From the NCBI GenBank assembly GCA_009731375.1, contig BJOX01000086.1, positions 862,387-926,386 of the forward strand: a DNA stretch of 64,000 nucleotides. Direction: 5' to 3'. Shown here piece after piece: positions 60,423-64,000 of this stretch. The translations under genes and the position numbers were made by a program. Position 1 is the stretch's first letter. Every line of letters begins with the position of its first letter. The notes below the pieces were generated by a model. It saw only the letters and a list, made by a program, of their open reading frames with translations. It ran no database searches and was not told where the DNA came from. This DNA comes from Paulinella micropora (Eukaryota > Cercozoa > Imbricatea > Euglyphida).

Positions 60423-61066
60423 NNNNNNNNNNNNNNNNNNNNNNNNNNNNNNNNNNNNNNNNNNNNNNNNNNNNNNNNNNNNNNNNNNNNNNNNNNNNNN
60501 NNNNNNNNNNNNNNNNNNNNNNNNNNNNNNNNNNNNNNNNNNNNNNNNNNNNNNNNNNNNNNNNNNNNNNNNNNNNNNNNNNNNNNNNNNNNNNNNNNNN
60601 NNNNNNNNNNNNNNNNNNNNNNNNNNNNNNNNNNNNNNNNNNNNNNNNNNNNNNNNNNNNNNNNNNNNNNNNNNNNNNNNNNNNNNNNNNNNNNNNNNNN
60701 NNNNNNNNNNNNNNNNNNNNNNNNNNNNNNNNNNNNNNNNNNNNNNNNNNNNNNNNNNNNNNNNNNNNNNNNNNNNNNNNNNNNNNNNNNNNNNNNNNNN
60801 NNNNNNNNNNNNNNNNNNNNNNNNNNNNNNNNNNNNNNNNNNNNNNNNNNNNNNNNNNNNNNNNNNNNNNNNNNNNNNNNNNNNNNNNNNNNNNNNNNNN
60901 NNNNNNNNNNNNNNNNNNNNNNNNNNNNNNNNNNNNNNNNNNNNNNNNNNNNNNNNNNNNNNNNNNNNNNNNNNNNNNNNNNNNNNNNNNNNNNNNNNNN
61001 NNNNNNNNNNNNNNNNNNNNNNNNNNNNNNNNNNNNNNNNNNNNNNNNNNNNNNNNNNNNNNNNNN
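60423..61066. other. Assembly gap
   Basis: 644 N. Confidence 1.
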
Positions 61067-61107
<41 letters not shown>

Positions 61108-61280
61108 GTGTATCTCCTGCCAATTGCTGAGCCAAAAGGCCATGTGCATCCAGTCCTCCATTCCATAAGGAAAGTCTCCACACCAATCGGTGGAATAAAG
61201 GAAGTGACGGCATAGAACATTACTCTAGGAGCTTTATACCAATCAGCCCATGGAAAGGACCGATGGCCTATGTACTCCCT
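61067..61280 (-). repeat. Dispersed repeat R, copy 2
   Basis: (TAA)n then the same 100-bp sequence as 58904-59003, extending about 70 bp further (catagaacattactctagga). Confidence 0.7.
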
Positions 61281-61281
61281 A

Positions 61282-61282
<1 letters not shown>

Positions 61283-61360
<78 letters not shown>

Positions 61361-61362
61361 GT

Positions 61363-61409
<47 letters not shown>

Positions 61410-61428
61410 TTAATAATAGTAGTATTAA

Positions 61429-61476
<48 letters not shown>

Positions 61477-61500
61477 TAGTAGTAGTAGTAGCTGTTGTTG
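61283..61500. repeat. (AAT)n / (TAG)n / (TTG)n microsatellites
   Basis: Runs of aat, then tag, then gtt and tgc triplets. Confidence 0.95.
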
Positions 61501-61559
61501 TTGTTGTTGCTGCTGCTGCTGCTACTGCTGTTGTGGTTGTTGTTCTTCCTCCTGTTGTT

Positions 61560-62602
61560 GGTTGGAGTGAAATGTGGAATGGAATGGAAAATGAATCAAC
61601 GACTGACTGAATACATTTGAAAGCATGAAAGCATGAATGAATCAAACAATTGATAAATCAATGAATGAACGAGTGAATGAATGAGTGAATGAATGAAAGA
61701 GGGAAGGAAGAAAGAGAGAGAAAAAAGAAAGAAAGAAAGAAAGAAAGAAAGAGAGAAAGAAAGAAAGAAAGAGAGAAAGAAAGAAAGAAAGGAAGGAAGG
61801 AAGGAAGGAAGGAAGCAAGCAAGCAATCAAGCAAGCAAGCAAGGAAGGGAAGAATGACTGACTGACTGACTGAATGAGTGAATTATTAATTAATTAATTT
61901 AATGAATGAATGAATGAAGTCAATAGAATGAATGAAATCAATGATGTACGAATGAATACATGAATGAATGGATGAAAATATGAAGTTGGAAAGTTTGCAA
62001 ATTAGACTATCAGGAAAGGTTGGCAAATTTTGTTGGTGTGGTCTGATGAACGTATGCCTTCGTTCTAGCAAGACATTTCAAGCACTTACAAGTACCCATT
62101 AGTCTTATACACACTGCTAGAGACTTTCCTGGACGCACACGTTCCTTCATCACCCTAGCCTCCTGCCTACCCCTTCCTGCTTGTGAGAGTTTTTTGATTA
62201 AAATCAACACATACAGTATCTGACTAGGAAATTGCCGTCTATCAATCAAAAAGAAAAAAAATAAGAAGCGAGAAAGAAAGAAAGATAATCCGAAGAGCAC
62301 TTGTACATTTACATTTCCCATGTATCGCAATCAATATTTACAACGCTTATAAAAAACAGAAGAGAATGTTAAATGTCAGAAATTTTCTTGCTGATCTATC
62401 AATGCATAAAGGACTCATGGTCCCCGCTTTGGTTGCCAAACAAGGATCGTTATCATTAGATTTCGATACGAATGCATGGATGATTGAAAATAATAGTGTG
62501 AGCATCAGCATACAAACCAATCTAATTAAATAAATAAATATATTAAAAAGTAAGTAAGTAAGTAAATAAGTAAATAAGTAAATAAGTAAATAAGTAAATA
62601 AG

Positions 62603-62682
<80 letters not shown>

Positions 62683-62804
62683 AAATAAATAAGAAAGAAA
62701 GAAAGAAGGAAGAAAAAGAAAAAAAGAAAGAAAAAAGAAAGAAGGAAAAAGAAAGAAGAAAGAAAGAAAGAAGAAAAAAGAAAGAAAAAATAAGTAAAAA
62801 GAAA

Positions 62805-62840
<36 letters not shown>

Positions 62841-63060
62841 TTTAATTATAAAGAAAGAAATAAAAGTAAGTAAGTAAGTAAGTGAGTAAGTAAGTAAGTA
62901 AGTAAGTAAATAAGTAAGTAAGTAAATAAGTAAAGAAAGAAAGAAAGAAAGAAAAGAAAGAAAAAGAAAGAAAGAAAGAAAAAGAAAGAAAGAAAGAAAG
63001 AAAAAAATTATTAAATAAATAAATAAATACAAATAAATAAATAAATAAATAAATAAATAA
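61560..63060. repeat. Tetranucleotide repeat mosaic
   Basis: Successive period-4 runs: aatg/gaat, gaaa, ggaa, gcaa, gact, aatt, aatg (61640-61980); an island of ordinary sequence (61981-62520); then taag, taaa, gaaa, gtaa, gaaa, taaa (62530-63060). No gene supported. Confidence 0.9.
61981..62520. other. Non-repetitive island in the tetranucleotide region
   Basis: 540 bp without a supported gene; the frame 62330-62010 on minus is Phe/Leu-rich and partly microsatellite. Confidence 0.5.
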
Positions 63061-63360
63061 AAATAATAGTTTATAATTATAATAACTACAACATATACAA
63101 CAACATGTATACGTACAATAAAAAAACAGAAACAACGTTAACATGATACAACAACAATAACAAGAAGTAAAAAATGAATAATGAAGTAAGTATGTAATTA
63201 CTATCACAAAAATAAATAAATAAAAAAACAAATAACAACAACAACAACAACAACAACAACAAAAACAACAACAACAACAACAGCAACAGCAACGACAACA
63301 ACAACAACAACAACTACTACAACAATACAAACAACTATAACAACAAGAACTCATTCATGT
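63061..63360. repeat. (CAA)n-rich stretch
   Basis: aac/caa triplets from 63236 to 63330, with AT-rich sequence before. Confidence 0.85.
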
Positions 63361-63789
63361 GTGCTTAATATAGCTTTTCGGTAAACCTTGCGATTGGGTT
63401 GGCAGCACGCATAAATGGAAAGATCAGAAAGAGTTGCACTAACAAGTCTGAAAAAGCAGAAAAAACTGTGACAGGTGGCTGGTGTACTTGCTTTACCGTT
63501 GTGCAAAGTGTGGACCGGCTGGGCCTGCTGTTGGTTGGGTGGTAATTTTTTACCCTAGGCTCGACAGAAAACGAAGGTAAGTGTCCACCCCCCCTCCCCC
63601 CTCTCGATTCTAATTCTGGATATTTCCGTAACTGTGCCGGCGCGGCAAGATCAAAACAAGAAAACAAGCTTATATTATTTTTTCTTCTTTCTTTGAGAGT
63701 AGCTACAAACGGGAAAATTAGCAGTTATTAAACACAATACAAGAGTAAGTCGGTAGCACACATAAATGGAAAGAACATCAACCTACGAA
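63361..63789. other. No gene seen
   Basis: A 100-codon frame on minus (63667-63365) has no recognisable domain. acgcataaatggaaagatca at 63410 and acataaatggaaagaacatc at 63758 are related short repeats. Confidence 0.4.
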
Positions 63790-64000
63790 TTAGCCGTTAT
63801 AAAACAGCAATGATACTTGCCCTGGTACCAATCGTATATACACTCTAGCACATTCAAACAGCTTCGAGCTGACTCCCTGAGGAACCTGAGGATGGTACAG
63901 CAATACAATATCCCTTACCTGGAATCTGACTTGATCCAAGTGTGCATGCCTAACACCCTCAGCATCAGTCTTCCAGGTGCGCTCCGCCTCCCTATGCGCC
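63790..64000 (-). mobile_element. Gypsy-D: end of a Ty3/gypsy integrase, cut by right window edge
   Basis: The minus frame is open from the edge to a TAA at 63790: AHREAERTWKTDAEGVRHAH and LDQVRFQVRDIVLLYHPQVP, then QGVSSKLFECARVYIRLVPG. The FxVxDxVLLYxP..P.G.S.KL pattern is the C-terminal (GPY-side) module of gypsy integrases. The usual W.GPY piece is altered and the frame ends early, so this is a truncated copy, separate from Gypsy-A, -B and -C. Confidence 0.6.

Noticed and set aside
63790-64000. Two-exon host gene with a 42-nt intron at the right edge
   Set aside because: The supposed intron is a multiple of three and open, and reading through gives a gypsy integrase C-terminal motif (FQVRDIVLLYHP).

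Overview
The window is eukaryotic, very probably from a protist or alga with a repeat-rich genome; I cannot name the species. Two multi-exon genes can be reconstructed base by base. One is the splicing factor BUD13 (56161-58369, minus, 8 exons, 518 aa). The other is an unrecognised 936-aa protein (20143-24230, minus, 7 exons). Most of their introns are 45-65 nt long, with GT..AG borders. BUD13 ends at a TAA where the family normally ends, so the standard genetic code applies. No rRNA, tRNA or prokaryotic feature was seen. Almost everything else is retroelement, mostly decayed and nested, followed by microsatellite-rich DNA with assembly gaps.

Layout, left to right. (1) 1-10593: a Ty3/gypsy-like element (Gypsy-C), minus strand, running off the left edge. 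It carries integrase, RNase H, RT and a basic gag, preceded by four small ORFs. A shared CCCTACTTTAG-like motif lies just upstream of each small ORF. (2) 10677-28924: a second gypsy element (Gypsy-A, plus strand), split inside its integrase by a 6.95-kb block (19384-26338). That block looks like a separate and possibly undescribed DNA element. It has subterminal tandem repeats with a palindrome and two divergent spliced genes around a central 14-bp inverted repeat. One gene is the intact 936-aa protein with seven H-x3-C-x-C-x2-C motifs; the other is a transposase-like gene cut off at the right junction. (3) 28925-31177: an unclassified repeat, X. (4) 31267-37678: DIRS-1, a tyrosine-recombinase retroelement on the minus strand. 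(5) 38040-42568: Gypsy-B, minus strand, a relative of Gypsy-A, interrupted by an 830-bp non-autonomous DIRS derivative. (6) 42569-48065: a second non-autonomous copy joined head-to-tail to DIRS-2. (7) 48066-55699: a second copy of repeat X, carrying a Ty1/copia element (48643-55625, minus) with a 5-bp target duplication. (8) 56161-58369: BUD13. (9) 58440-63360: microsatellites, N gaps and repeats with (ATT)n tails. (10) 63790-64000: the end of another gypsy integrase at the right edge.

The retroelement coding regions are mostly broken by frameshifts, nonsense codons, internal deletions and nesting. The 936-aa gene and BUD13 are the only long reading frames that stay open across several introns. 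Both reverse transcriptases of the DIRS family carry Asp-Asn instead of Asp-Asp in catalytic motif C. The most promising candidates for something new are the 19384-26338 block and the small-ORF cluster of Gypsy-C.
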